From Blepharisma japonicum (taxonomy: Eukaryota > Ciliophora > Heterotrichea > Heterotrichida > Blepharismidae): a stretch of DNA of 64,000 nt. The notes below the pieces were generated by a model that saw only the letters and a list, made by a program, of their open reading frames with translations, searched no databases and was not told the origin of the DNA. A program made the position numbers and the translations under genes. The stretch lies in NCBI GenBank assembly GCA_949751835.1, contig CATKHK010000030.1, forward strand, positions 186,001 to 250,000, in the 5' to 3' direction. This document shows positions 11,642 through 22,500 of the stretch, one piece after another. The number at the start of each line of letters is the position of its first letter. Position 1 is the stretch's first letter.

Positions 11642-11983
11642 TTAAAGAGTATATCCTTGCTGTTTGAGAACTTCGTCTGCCTTAAGCTGATCTTCCCATG
11701 GGATACGCATGGCATAATCTCCACGTGCAATTAAGGCGTTCTTTCTTGATCTTGCTATAAGTGGTTGATAATGGCGCCTGTATCCCCACATCTTCATGTC
11801 TTCTCTAGCTTTTTTCTCATCAGGTCGAACTCTATCTAAAAATGCCAATGTGCGTTGTGCGCTGCTGCGATTGTACCAGTAAACACTATAAAAGCACAAA
11901 AATAGCAAGAAGAAGTTGTATCCTCTAGTCTTTCTAATCATCCATGAGTGGTGCTTCTTATAAAGAGTATGCCAATAAACCAT
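11642..11983 (-). CDS. Small single-pass membrane protein, possibly mitochondrial
   Basis: 113 residues, intronless. A basic N-terminus (MVYWHTLYKKHHSWMIRKTR) precedes one hydrophobic segment at about residues 22-40 (YNFFLLFLCFYSVYWY). The remaining 70 residues are hydrophilic, basic and helical, with a WGYRRHYQPL block. Small basic one-helix proteins of this kind are common among accessory subunits of the mitochondrial respiratory chain, but I see no sequence match and the role is open. Confidence 0.7.
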   Translation of the reverse strand: MVYWHTLYKKHHSWMIRKTRGYNFFLLFLCFYSVYWYNRSSAQRTLAFLDRVRPDEKKAREDMKMWGYRRHYQPLIARSRKNALIARGDYAMRIPWEDQLKADEVLKQQGYTL

Positions 11984-12137
11984 TTTATTGATTATCCTTT
12001 AACTCAATAATTTTAAAGGATCCTAAAGATAATGCAAAGAAGATTATATTGAAAAATCATTATTTCAAAAATATTTACTGAGCACTAAATAACTATAAAA
12101 TGATGCAAAATGCGAATTTTATTTTGATTAAATTTTA

Positions 12138-13226
12138 CTACTGCAAATAATACACTTCAAACACCTCATCACATTGACAAAAACATGCGCACGAGTCTGT
12201 CGGATCCAAATTTTCTTGTGTAAAATTTATCAAAGGGTTATAAATCTGTTCCCTTGACATTTCAGTTAATAATTTAATTGGCCTATTCGGTAAAAAATAT
12301 TTTTGGATTTGATGTATTTTTTGTAATCCAAACCATTGCAGCCCTTTTCTCAACTGTTGCAGCTCTTCTTCATTTAAAGGCTTTTTTTGTTCTTCTAATA
12401 ATTTCATGATCCTTTCTTGTGCTTCATTTTTTGGTGGATATTTTTTTGACTTTAAATTTTTAATCCTATTTTTTATTTGTGCAGGAGTTTTATTCGGCAA
12501 TCAATTTTCCTGTATCAAAAATAGCGAGCTGGTTTTAGTTAATCCTTGAAGTAATAGCATATCATCTAAAACATTAAATCCTTGCTTTGCTTTTCTTGGA
12601 GATGGAATATTGTCAAGCGGCAAAAGTCACCTAGAGATAAAAGGTGGAGAAAAGATTTCCAATGCGTCTTTTATTTCTTTTCGGGACATTCTTACCCTCA
12701 TTAAATCTTCAAAAGGAAAACAAGTTTTGATAACATCTACTAAAGGGACATACAGCAATGAGATTTGGCGGGGGACAGAAATTTTGGCTCTACCGTTTAT
12801 CAAAAATGAAATATCATATAAATTTGAGTTCGATTCGCATCTCTTAAGCACGTCTCTAAGTATTCTCACACCTTCTTCTTTCATTCTCATATCATCCGCA
12901 AGCAAAATATTTTGTATCAGCAATTGGATAAAAATTTCAATTTGTGAGAGCAGCATCATCCTCTGCTCTCTCGTAAAGCACACCACGTTATCCATAACTC
13001 TTTGGTTATAAACGGGCATCACTGGCCTATAGACTGTACAAGTAGGCTTTGAAATATGCTGAGATTCCATCACGAGATCTACAAGTTCAGCTTTTGGAAT
13101 TCTTGCATGGTAATTGTCTTCAATTACTTCATCAACTGCAAAAAAATCCTCATCGTCGCTAGGCAAATCTTCTTCATTATTAGTAGCAGATATAAAATTT
13201 TTGTAATACTCGTCTTCGTCCATCAT
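12138..13226 (-). CDS. GON4L/YARP-family SANT-domain chromatin protein
   Basis: 362 residues, continuous once the TGA codons near 12627 and 12503 are read as Trp. After an acidic N-terminus (DEEDLPSD, SDDEDFF), residues about 75-105 (FTREQRMMLLSQIEIFIQLL) match the helical block of GON4L and YY1AP1. The segment LDDMLLLQGLTKTSSLFLI with WLPNKTPAQIKNRIKNL matches the SANT-like domain that follows it in those proteins. A second Myb/SANT-like helix set (LRKGLQWFGLQKIHQIQKYF) lies near the C-terminus. Relatives act as transcriptional co-repressor scaffolds in the nucleus. The assignment is by visual comparison and the protein is far shorter than animal GON4L. Its stop faces acidic low-complexity spacer, and 17 bp separate its start from the next gene's stop. 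Confidence 0.72.
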
Positions 13227-13243
13227 AAAAAATTATTTATAAA

Positions 13244-15565
13244 TTATCGATTAGACTTTCTACTGAGAATAGGAAGCTCCCCTTCAGTATTTGATAAATC
13301 AAATTGAGGAGTATGGATTACTAAATCATTTGCGGGGACTGAAGAAGGTCTCCATTTGCGAAAAGATGTGGAAGTTTTGCAGCGAGTATTTCGGTTTTCC
13401 TCCAGAAAACTTGTCATGCTGAATTCGTTAGAATTTGTTTCCCAGATGCCTTCAATCATTTTTTTTTGAATATCAATGAGCTCTTTTCGGTTGAATTGGC
13501 TACCTCCGTATAGGACTAGAGAGGGGGTGTAGGCTAAGCAAGCCATTTTGAAAGCATTCATAACAATTGATGACTGCCCAGCACATGATTGACATTGTTT
13601 ATCTATTGAAACAACTGGCCTTGAATTAGCTGCTCTGCTTTGGGTTCGACTCCCGGGTCTTTGTTTACAGTCTTTATATGCTAGTAAGGAGATGGAATCT
13701 CTATCAATTTCATCTTGACTTTGTAAAGATATACAAATTTTGGAATATTCTACAAGTAACTCTACAACTTTTCTTAAACTGTCATATTTTTCTTCATTCT
13801 TAGGGTTTTGGTATGAAAGTCCAGCAATTTTTGTATTTAGAGCCTTAATATCAGATGATATATCAGAGTTCTCTCTTTTCCTTTGGTTTAAAACTGTCAT
13901 ATACTCATTCATATTTTGTTCTACTATCAGCTCCATTTCTTTAATCCTCTGATTAGTATCTTCCATTATTTCTTTTTCTTTCTGTGAAATCTCATAAAGC
14001 CTCAGCTTAAGCTGTGTATCAACTTCTTCAGTTTTCATTTTTGTATCTAAAATATTCTCTTTTAGTAACAAAATTTCATCTTTTATGGTTAAAATATCTT
14101 CCTCATGCAAACTTTTTAATTCAAAAATCATTTGCTTTACCTCTTCTATATAAGGAGAAAAATCAATTTGCGGTTGCATAAAAAAAGGCTCATTGGGCTC
14201 TGAGGTGTTATCAGTGTCTGAATGGTGAGAATTTAAGGTTTCTTGAGGCTGAGGCATAAAAGAATCAAATCTTTCATGAGTGATTAAGGTGACTTGTTCT
14301 TCGGTCTCATTTAGTTTTGAGACTGATGATATTATTGGCATGTTTTCTATACCTCTAAAGCTTTGTCGTGGGGATAAAGGCCTCATATGAATTATACTTT
14401 CCTTAGAGGATAAATGTTCAGGCTTTTCGTTTTCGCTTTCTTCACGCTGAGACCCTAAATTTTCCTCTTCTTCATAAGTCCTTTTTGAAGGGACATATAA
14501 ACGGTGAGTTCCTCGGCGAGAAGCATTTACAGAAGGCGAAAGAGAAGACTTGCTGCTTGATATGGAAGATGCTGATATTAGTGTGTGCTTTATTTGTTTA
14601 GGCTCTGGAGGAGGTGGCGGGAGTGGAGTATCTAATATTTGTTGAGAACGATTTTTCATATCTGCAACAATTTCTCTCAAGTCTGGGCTTAGTAAATTTT
14701 CATCCCATCCTCCAAGCATGTCGTTTTCTACTTTAGCAATATTTCTTCGGAGTTTTGGGTCTTGTAAAGTTTCATATAAAGCATACATAACGAATAGCTG
14801 GCTCTTTATTTTGTATTCATTACTTAAATAATCATTGATTTTTTTATTCATGCTTTGAATTTCTCCACCCTGCAAATAAATGCTTCCTTTTATTTTATCA
14901 ATAGACTCGTTTACTATTTTTTGAAAGCTTTTCAGTGTTTTCTTATTATTTTTTAAATCTTTTTGAGCTTCATCTGCTATTTTATCCCCTCTTTTTGCAA
15001 TAAAATCAACTTCAGCCAGATCTTTTAGTACATGCTCCAATTTTTTTTCAATTTGAAAATTATTTCGTTCTACCTTTCCAGTCCTTATATTTAAATCTTC
15101 AATTTTCGCTAAATAATCATCTTGAAACAGCCCTAATTTTTCTTCAGTAATATTTTTATTGGAATTCACAGTATGTGAAAGCTTATAAATATCAGTTCTA
15201 AGCTGTTCTTTTTGATGATCTAAAACGTCTATTTTCTCCTCACAGTGAGTAATTTTTTTTGAAAGGAGATCTAACTGTTGTTTAAATTCTTCTTTATCTC
15301 TCGTAAATCGGGATTCCATTACTCTCATACTAGCTTCATATTCCATTGTACGCTTTGAATAATCATCTGTAGCTTCTAATTTTTTATTAGTGGCAAAAAG
15401 ATGATTTTCTAGAGATTGGATTTTCTTAAGGAGTTCCTCATCTTTAAGAGAAAGTTTTTCAATTCCTTCTTTATTTTCTTGGGATCTTCTGATTGTGGGC
15501 TCAACCAGTTCTTTGACAATTTTTCGTAGACGGTTTTCAAGACCGAGAAAATCTGATTCTTCCAT
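13244..15565 (-). CDS. Large coiled-coil protein
   Basis: 773 residues without intron or internal TGA. Residues 1-250 are near-continuous coiled coil, beginning MEESDFLGLENRLRKIVKEL. A linker follows with a proline run near residue 310 (PLPPPPPEP) and a Ser/Glu-rich disordered segment to about 470. A second coiled coil covers about 475-600. The C-terminal 170 residues include a Cys pair (KQCQSCAGQSS) and a helical segment (MACLAYTPSLVLYGG). The architecture suggests a cytoskeletal or basal-body scaffold, but no family is identified. Confidence 0.85.
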   Translation of the reverse strand: MEESDFLGLENRLRKIVKELVEPTIRRSQENKEGIEKLSLKDEELLKKIQSLENHLFATNKKLEATDDYSKRTMEYEASMRVMESRFTRDKEEFKQQLDLLSKKITHCEEKIDVLDHQKEQLRTDIYKLSHTVNSNKNITEEKLGLFQDDYLAKIEDLNIRTGKVERNNFQIEKKLEHVLKDLAEVDFIAKRGDKIADEAQKDLKNNKKTLKSFQKIVNESIDKIKGSIYLQGGEIQSMNKKINDYLSNEYKIKSQLFVMYALYETLQDPKLRRNIAKVENDMLGGWDENLLSPDLREIVADMKNRSQQILDTPLPPPPPEPKQIKHTLISASSISSSKSSLSPSVNASRRGTHRLYVPSKRTYEEEENLGSQREESENEKPEHLSSKESIIHMRPLSPRQSFRGIENMPIISSVSKLNETEEQVTLITHERFDSFMPQPQETLNSHHSDTDNTSEPNEPFFMQPQIDFSPYIEEVKQMIFELKSLHEEDILTIKDEILLLKENILDTKMKTEEVDTQLKLRLYEISQKEKEIMEDTNQRIKEMELIVEQNMNEYMTVLNQRKRENSDISSDIKALNTKIAGLSYQNPKNEEKYDSLRKVVELLVEYSKICISLQSQDEIDRDSISLLAYKDCKQRPGSRTQSRAANSRPVVSIDKQCQSCAGQSSIVMNAFKMACLAYTPSLVLYGGSQFNRKELIDIQKKMIEGIWETNSNEFSMTSFLEENRNTRCKTSTSFRKWRPSSVPANDLVIHTPQFDLSNTEGELPILSRKSNR

Positions 15566-15815
15566 TAGCTTATATTTAAATAGAATTTATGAATTATCCA
15601 TTTTTACTGAAGGATTTTAAGCAGGAGACTTTGAGAGTAGTAATATTGACATGTAGTATTATATAAGAAAATAGCCTGGTTGAAATTTCATTATTTAGTT
15701 CTATATAATGATATTTTATAAATTTAATTAGAAGTATATATTTTACTTTGCATGATAGATTTAATAATTATTTAATATATGATAATTCGATTAATTGTGA
15801 ATTCCAGCAATAAAT

Positions 15816-16718
15816 TTATCCTTTACTATAAAAACAAGCCAGCCCTATTTGCTTCATTTTCCCACTGCTTTTACTTATAGCTCTTATATCAGGCACAGTG
15901 TTTATATATGATGCTTTTGATGCAGATTTTTTGACTGCATAAATGCGTTCTTGTTCTTTTTCAGGTTCTTTCTCTTCAATTTCACTCTCTTTATCAATTT
16001 CAACGACTTCCTCTTTTTTAATTTTGTGCCCTTGCTCATCACTTTCCCCTAAATTGCATCTTTTCACAGGCAATATTTCTTCAATAGTATCAGTTTCTGT
16101 GGTATCCTGCGCCATTATATCATCTAAATCATCAATTTCCATCATATTACGAATTTTACTAAATGTCACTTTTTTTGGTTCACTTTTCACTCCTACCGTA
16201 ATGTTCTCTTCGAATTCTTCCATAACTACTTCTTCCACTTCTTTTTTTACCTCAATTTCTGGCACTTTTTGCTTAGGAACAGGCTTAAACTGTAGTTTAT
16301 GCTGTGCATGCAATTCCCTTATATTTTGTTTCATGTACGGAATAACAGAAAATTCATTAAAAAATAGTCCGCCGCTCCCATTCATGTGCGAAATTATTTT
16401 TTTCCTTTCTAAAGCTTCACTTGGGAACAAATTTTCTAATTCTTCAGTAATTCTTTGCAAGGCATAAATTTTCGGCTTTACACCCATCATCGATTCATAT
16501 TGGGTCACATTTAAGTCTGAACAGATAATTGAGACTTTATTGGAATAAATCGTGTAAATTATTCGGTAATTTTGAGTACCTAGTTCAGCTAAAACTTTAA
16601 GAATCAGGTTTTCTAGATTGCTATGAGGGATTTGGAGAGATTGGGATAGAGAAAAAAGGGAGATGGTTGGGTGAGAAATAATGTAATTTTTGACTAAGGA
16701 AATATAGGACTCTTCCAT
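15816..16718 (-). CDS. POLD3/Cdc27-like DNA polymerase delta subunit
   Basis: 300 residues, intronless. The N-terminal 110 residues follow the POLD3 winged-helix pattern: a first helix pair (MEESYISLVKNYIISHPTIS), an internal strand pair comparable to the conserved HVTYL...KVAVV block (YRIIYTIYSNKVSIIC) and KPKIYALQRI at the place of IHVYSIQKA. A long charged, disordered middle rich in Glu and Lys follows. The extreme C-terminus has QIGLACFY at 290-297, which fits the PCNA-binding PIP box (Q-x-x-L-x-x-F-Y), exactly where POLD3 proteins carry theirs. The role would be PCNA tethering of polymerase delta in lagging-strand synthesis. Overall similarity is low, so this rests on layout, PIP box and winged-helix motifs together. 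Confidence 0.7.
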   Translation of the reverse strand: MEESYISLVKNYIISHPTISLFSLSQSLQIPHSNLENLILKVLAELGTQNYRIIYTIYSNKVSIICSDLNVTQYESMMGVKPKIYALQRITEELENLFPSEALERKKIISHMNGSGGLFFNEFSVIPYMKQNIRELHAQHKLQFKPVPKQKVPEIEVKKEVEEVVMEEFEENITVGVKSEPKKVTFSKIRNMMEIDDLDDIMAQDTTETDTIEEILPVKRCNLGESDEQGHKIKKEEVVEIDKESEIEEKEPEKEQERIYAVKKSASKASYINTVPDIRAISKSSGKMKQIGLACFYSKG

Positions 16719-16816
16719 TATGCTGATTTTATCATAATCAAAAATCCCCCTCGTAATTTTCCTTATAGATTTTCCCTATTGGTTATTTTTACAAGAATTT
16801 ATAAAAGAGTATTAGG

Positions 16817-17548
16817 TTAGAGCATTCTAAGAACTAAGTTGTTTATCTTCTTTTCTCTATTTCCCCAATCTCCTCCTTGAATATAAGAAGTCCTTTTATG
16901 GCTGAATCCACCTTTAGGTGAGGATAATTTGTATCTCCAGAGCAAGTTATTGACTTCTTTAAAGTGTGGTCCGCAAGTAGCTAATTCAGTAACTACATCT
17001 TCAGCACAGACAATTTTGAATTTCCCAAGTTCCTTCTCAATCTGGGCATTATCATAAAGAGGAATTCTGTCTTTATTAAGCTTCAAGAAGCCTCTCTTGT
17101 ATACAAGCTTCTGGATGGTTTCTCTGGATGGGTATCCGTAGGTAATCCAAGGCTCTACAAGTTTAAGCATATTCTTGGTAGCTTTGTTGTTTTTAATCAA
17201 AACTGCACTGTGGAGCTGAATAAGTCTAAAAAGCTTAAGAATTGATCTAACCTTTGGTGGACATCTGTTAATACCTTTGATTCTAATAGCAAGAATTACT
17301 TTTGGCTCAGACTCAACCCAGAAATCTCTGTTTTCGTTGGCTGACTGTTGGTTTTCTTGGTTGAGGACTTGAGAGGCAACGTAATCCTTAAGATGCTTTT
17401 CAGATCTTTCAAGAGCTTCTTGGGTTGCTGCTGCACGGTATTGCTCTGCCTGAACTTTAGCTTCAGTTCTTGCAGCTTCGTTAGCGGCAATTCTGCTTCT
17501 AAGCTTTTGTAGTGATTCAGGGACCTTCTTAGCCTCTTTCTTGACCAT
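16817..17548 (-). CDS. RPL7: Ribosomal protein L7 (uL30)
   Basis: 243 residues, the usual length for eukaryotic L7. The N-terminal extension is basic and helical; the core has ILAIRIKGINRCPPKVRSIL, then LHSAVLIKNNKATKNMLKLV, EPWITYGYPSRETIQKL and KRGFLKLNKDRIPL, all diagnostic of uL30. It ends with GGDWGNREKKINNLVLRML. L7 is a component of the cytosolic 60S subunit. Upstream lies the 2-kb gene-poor stretch, so the promoter is within it. Confidence 0.97.
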   Translation of the reverse strand: MVKKEAKKVPESLQKLRSRIAANEAARTEAKVQAEQYRAAATQEALERSEKHLKDYVASQVLNQENQQSANENRDFWVESEPKVILAIRIKGINRCPPKVRSILKLFRLIQLHSAVLIKNNKATKNMLKLVEPWITYGYPSRETIQKLVYKRGFLKLNKDRIPLYDNAQIEKELGKFKIVCAEDVVTELATCGPHFKEVNNLLWRYKLSSPKGGFSHKRTSYIQGGDWGNREKKINNLVLRML

Positions 17549-18189
17549 AAATATGGATTATTACTGTGAGCTTGAGCTAGGAAGAAAGAGGTCTAAATTT
17601 TCTTGATTCGGAGTTTTCAAATTGGTTTAATTCAAGATTTATAGATAAATTCATTGAAAATTTTTGAAGAGATAGCAATAACAAAAATTAAGGAACCAGA
17701 AATATAATTATTAGCTTTCAAATTTTAAATATAGCATAAGAGTCACAGCTGATTGTCACTTCTCATATTCTAGCAAAATATTTGGCCAAAGATTTGACCT
17801 TATTAATTTATCAAAACTACTCACTAAGTGGAGATTCTTTAGATTCTTTATTTATTTGGTTTGGCTTGAAAGAAATTTATTGATAAAGCCAATTTCTTAG
17901 TGCTGAGGAGATATCAGCTAAATGGAGTTCTGCTAGGATTTTAAGACCATAATATCGATGCACTTCAAGTTTATTAAACCAAGCAAGCTTATAATAATTG
18001 AGAATAAAAGGTCAAGCAAATAGGAAGATTAAGCTAAGTAATAACTTATATTTTATCCAAAAATTTTAAAGCTCCTATATAACTCAAAAAGAATTTTCTA
18101 AATTAATTTAAAACACAGTTGTCAAGCTTTTATTTTTAATAAAATTTTATACATGAATTTGTCTGAAAAGTAATTTATATAAAAGTGAT

Positions 18190-18290
18190 GGTCACTGCGC
18201 CAAGAGAATTAGTTTTAACCATCGGCATTGTTTAAACTTCCCGTGAAGGAAATTCAGCATTTGCGATAATTGAAGTATCTCTTTAGCATT
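18190..18290. ncRNA. Unidentified structured RNA-like element, copy 1
   Basis: This copy shares with copy 2 a 5' block (GCGCCAAGAGAA, then similar sequence to TTTTAACC) and a 3' block TGAAGTATCTCTTTAGCATT that is identical over 20 nt. The blocks are spaced 74 nt here and 73 nt in copy 2. AAGAGA in the 5' block is complementary to TCTCTT in the 3' block, which would close a stem, and the middle can form its own hairpin (CTTC with GAAG around 18237-18248). There is no open reading frame. It does not match U1, U2, U4, U5, U6, 5S, SRP or tRNA as far as I can see. The strand of transcription cannot be decided. Confidence 0.45.
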
Positions 18291-18523
18291 AAACCATCTT
18301 CTCTTCACGTTCGAAGTTAAATATGGAATATTTATTTAATATTTCATTTATGGGATATAAAAATTGGGTTTCTGTTAAAATTAATATAATAACTCTTTTA
18401 AAAGGATTAAAATTAGATAAATTATATATATTTAGATGCAAAATAATGTTTGTAAATTCACCTCGAAGTAGAAGTGCTAGAAGTAAACGAAATAATAAAA
18501 ATGGAAAAATTATTTAAAATAAA

Positions 18524-18623
18524 GGCTACAGCGCCAAGAGAAGTAATTTTAGCCCTAAGGCATGGATTTAATTTTCTCTGAAAAGGGGAAATTATTAAGC
18601 ACATGAAGTATCTCTTTAGCATT
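18524..18623. ncRNA. Unidentified structured RNA-like element, copy 2
   Basis: A second copy 334 bp after the first. End blocks are conserved while the middle is changed; here the central hairpin is formed by different sequence (TTAATTTTC against GGAAATTATTAA around 18567-18598). Replacement of the loop sequence with a hairpin kept in the same place is what RNA structure conservation would look like. A decayed SINE-like or regulatory DNA repeat remains possible. Confidence 0.45.
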
Positions 18624-19544
18624 GAAAGAAAATATGTCTCATGGGAAAGTAGTTTGACTGACTCTGAACCACTTTTTATTAAGCTAATTTTTTGACATTA
18701 CAGGTTTCACTTGGTAGAACTAAGCTTTAATCGTGCTAGTTCCTGCCATCCAATTGCGAGCCAAAGGCTTCTAAGATAGGACAACAAAGAGATAGACATT
18801 TATCAAAGGTCACAGGAAGAAGACGAGGCTGTATAGGCAGAAAAGTGATTAAAGTCGTATATATATGAATAAAAATTTGAGATGCAAGGATAAGTTTTCT
18901 GCTTTACTGGCAGTAGACATTAATAGCTTGAGGTCTAGAATGGTAATCTTTGGCTTATTATAAATTCTTTAGACCTTCAAGAAATAAGTTTACTATTCGT
19001 TCTTTTTAGCATTGAGCCAACATATATTTGCATTAGAGTTTAAAAATGGAGTTTATAAAATAAGATTTCTTTTAAGGGATTATATGGAATTTTTATATAA
19101 AATCTAAAATAAGTGTCAAATTTGTAAAACTTTTCCAGATATTCCTAATAAATTTCTTATTTCTAGATTTTATTTTATTTGAAATAAATTTCATATGTAA
19201 AATACTAGGTTCATATAATTAAGTACGCTTCTATAATTATTTCTAGTAATTATGAAGCTGTGATTTGTTATTTAGAAAACTAAATATGTTTTTCTAAAAT
19301 TATAATTCCAGTCTTCACAAAGAGTAAATGAATTATAATTGTTTGAAGGCATTTGCCTGAATCTCTGACATCAATTTAATTATTTTTTTTTAAATCAAAT
19401 TACATTTCCATTAAAATTATTGAGACTATGCGTTTTCATACAACACTCCAGTTTTATCTATATACATTAAAAAAAATGCCCTAAATAGCTCAGCCTATTA
19501 ATCATTAGTTATTAAGCTTTTACAAATAAGATATTAATAAAGTC

Positions 19545-22500
19545 ATGGACTTTGACCCATCTGAAATTCACAATTATCTCGACTCTCTTTTCAAGTCAAG
19601 AATTGTCATAATTGATGGTGCGATGGGGACAATGATTCAGAAACACAAGCTTAAAGAAGCAGACTATCGTGGAACCCAATTTATAGATCATCCTAAAGAC
19701 CTAATGAACAATAATGACATTCTGAGCATAACCCAACCTTCGATAATCGCTAATATTCACCGTCAATATCTAGAGTCAGGTGCTGATATAATCGAAACTA
19801 ACACATTTAATGGAACATCTGTTGCCCAGCAAGATTTCGGGACCCAAAATTTTGTCAAAGAAATTAATACAGCTGCAGCAAGACTCGCACGTGAAGTCGT
19901 GGACGAATTTTCAACAAAAAACCCTTCACATAGAAGATTTGTTGCTGGAGCCATCGGCCCAACCTCAAAGACAGCTTCGCTAAGCCGAAATGTGGACGAT
20001 CCATCACAGCGTGATGTGACATTTGACGATCTTGTTGAATCTTATTTCGAGCAAATTCAAGCTTTAGTAGAAGGTGGAGTGCACATAATATTGGTAGAAA
20101 CAATTTTTGATACTTTAAATGCAAAAGCTGCATTATTTGCGTATGAAAAATACTTTAGTGCTAAGCCTAGATTGCCACTAATGATATCAGGGACTATAAG
20201 TGATATGAGTGGCAGAACCCTTTCAGGGCAAACCGTGGAAGCCTTCCTTATTAGTGTGATGCATTCTAAACCTTTATGCATAGGATTGAATTGTGCATTA
20301 GGTGCCACCAAAATGAAAGCATTTTTAGAAAATTTATCAAGAATAGCTCCGTTTTATGTCCATGCATATCCTAATGCAGGACTTCCAAATGAAATGGGAG
20401 AGTATGACGAGACTGCTGATCAATTTGCTTCAAATGCAATGACATTTATCACTGATAAACTTGTCAATATGATCGGCGGTTGTTGTGGTACAACTCCTGA
20501 GTATATTCATGCTTTGAAAACTGCTATTGAAAGTTCAGGTGTGCATCCTCGTGAAGTCCCAATATCATCAGGAAAACTAATGCTGTCTGGGCTTAAAGAA
20601 TTTATTTTAACAGAAAATATTCCCTTTGTGAATATAGGAGAGAGATGTAATATTTCTGGGTCGCTGAGGTTTAAAAAGTTGCTAGTCACAGAGAATAATT
20701 TCGCTGGAGCTTTGAACGTCGCAAGAGATCAAGTAACAAATGGAGCGCAAGTTCTCGATATAAATGTAGATGAAGCTATGATAGACAGTGTAGAAGTTAT
20801 GAGCAAATTCTTAAGAATGCTCACAAGCGACCCTGACATCGCTTCTGTACCTCTTATGATCGATTCTTCGAATTTTAAGGTCATTGAAGCAGGGCTAAAA
20901 GTCTGCCAAGGAAAGTGTATTGTAAATTCCATATCCTTGAAAAATGGAGAGGCAGAGTTTCTAGAGCAGGCTGGGATTTTAAGAAAATATGGAGCCGCTG
21001 TCGTGGTTATGGCATTTGATGAAACCGGCCAAGCGACAGAAATTGAGCATAAAGTCAGAATCTGTGAGAGAGCTCATGAATTACTAACAAAAACTCTTGA
21101 TTTTCCTCCTGAAGATATCATTTTCGATCTGAACATCCTCACAATTGCTACAGGTATGGATGAGCACAACCCATATGCAAGAAACTTCATAGAAGCTACC
21201 AAAGCTATTAGGCAAAAATTCCCACAATGCCACGTCAGTGGTGGTCTAAGCAACCTTTCTTTCAGCTTCCGAGCTTTAGCCCAATTCCGTGAACAAATGC
21301 ATGCAGTTTTTCTATACCATGCAATTCATGCTGGAATGGATATGGGAATTATAAATGCTGGAGCTTTACCTATATATGAAGATATTCCTGCAGATCTACG
21401 AAAAATAATTGAAGAGGTCATTTTTAATGAATCTGAGGATGGAAAACACGTCGAAAGAATTATTGAGTATGCAGATAATTTGAAGAAAAATAAGACTAAA
21501 CAGACAACAGAGAAAAAAGAAGCCGAATGGAGATCATTGCCTTTGCCTGAAAGGCTTAGATATTCATTGGTGAACGGCCTTGCAGAATTCATTGAAAAGG
21601 ATATACAAGAAGCGTTAGGAGAATACCCAGGACCGCTTAATATTATAGAAGGCCCACTAATGGACGGAATGTCTGTTGTAGGTGATTTATTTGGCGCTGG
21701 AAAAATGTTTTTGCCTCAAGTTATTAAGTCAGCCAGAGTTATGAAGCAAGGAATTGCATATCTTGAGCCATTAATGCTTAGAGGTGAAAGCCAAAAAAAG
21801 AATGGCGTGATCCTTATGGCGACTGTAAAAGGAGATGTCCATGACATAGGGAAAAATATTGTAGGTGTTGTATTAAGATGCAACAATTATGAAGTTATTG
21901 ATTTAGGTGTGCAGGTCTCATGGGATACTATAAAAGAAACCCTTAAAACTCACCATATCGATGTTATCGGATTATCAGGGCTTATAACTCCTTCTCTGGA
22001 GCATATGGTAAACTATGCAAAACATATGGAATCTGGAGGCATGACAATTCCTTTATTAATAGGAGGTGCCACTACTTCTAAAATCCACACAGCTGTAAAA
22101 ATCTCCCCTAATTATTCCCACCCAGCAGTCCACGTTTTGGACGCTTCAAGATCAGTTGGAGTAATTTCAGCTTTATTAGATCCTAACTTAAAGAGAAGCT
22201 TCTACTCAGAAATCAAAGAAGAATATGACGAAATCCGTAAGGACTATTATGCAACTCAAAAGCAAAAAAAATTTAGATCATTAAAAGAAGCAAAGTCTAA
22301 TAAATTAGAAATAAATTGGGCGAAATACACCCCAGTACCACCTAGAGTTGAAGGAGTGACTGTGATAGAAGACCAAGATTTAAATGAGCTAATAGAATAT
22401 ATTGACTGGGGTCCTTTCTTTTCTGTGTGGCAAATAAGAGGGAGATACCCAAATAGGTCATTCCCAAGGATTTTTAATGATGCTAAGGTAGGAGAACAAG

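Larger units (their letters stand above)
17549..19544. other. Gene-poor stretch with duplicated structured element
   Basis: About 2 kb between the divergent L7 and methionine synthase genes. No frame longer than about 64 codons is convincing even with TGA as Trp. It contains two related copies of an unidentified element (listed separately), a pol III B-box-like site at about 18309-18318 and long AT-rich runs. A segment at about 18730-18850 has higher GC than its surroundings but no recognised product. A possible third, much weaker copy of the element ends at about 19011, where TTTAGCATTGA recurs. Confidence 0.6.

Noticed and set aside
13056-13307. 83-codon plus-strand frame
   Set aside because: Antisense shadow over the GON4L-like gene start and the next gene's end.
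15943-16467. 174-codon plus-strand frame of Ser-rich sequence
   Set aside because: Antisense of the acidic middle of the POLD3-like gene.
18323-18517. 64-codon frame between the two structured elements
   Set aside because: Composition is that of AT-rich noncoding DNA, no motif is seen, and it runs across the gap between the repeated elements.
18190-18623. Possible U6, U4 or telomerase RNA identity for the duplicated element
   Set aside because: It lacks the U6 ACAGAGA core and U4/U6 pairing region, and CCCTAA-like template sequence occurs in only one copy.
5353-18760. Shared CTAGTTCCTGCC at about 5356 and 18737
   Set aside because: A 12-nt identity is expected many times by chance in 64 kb of biased DNA, and the flanks do not continue to match.
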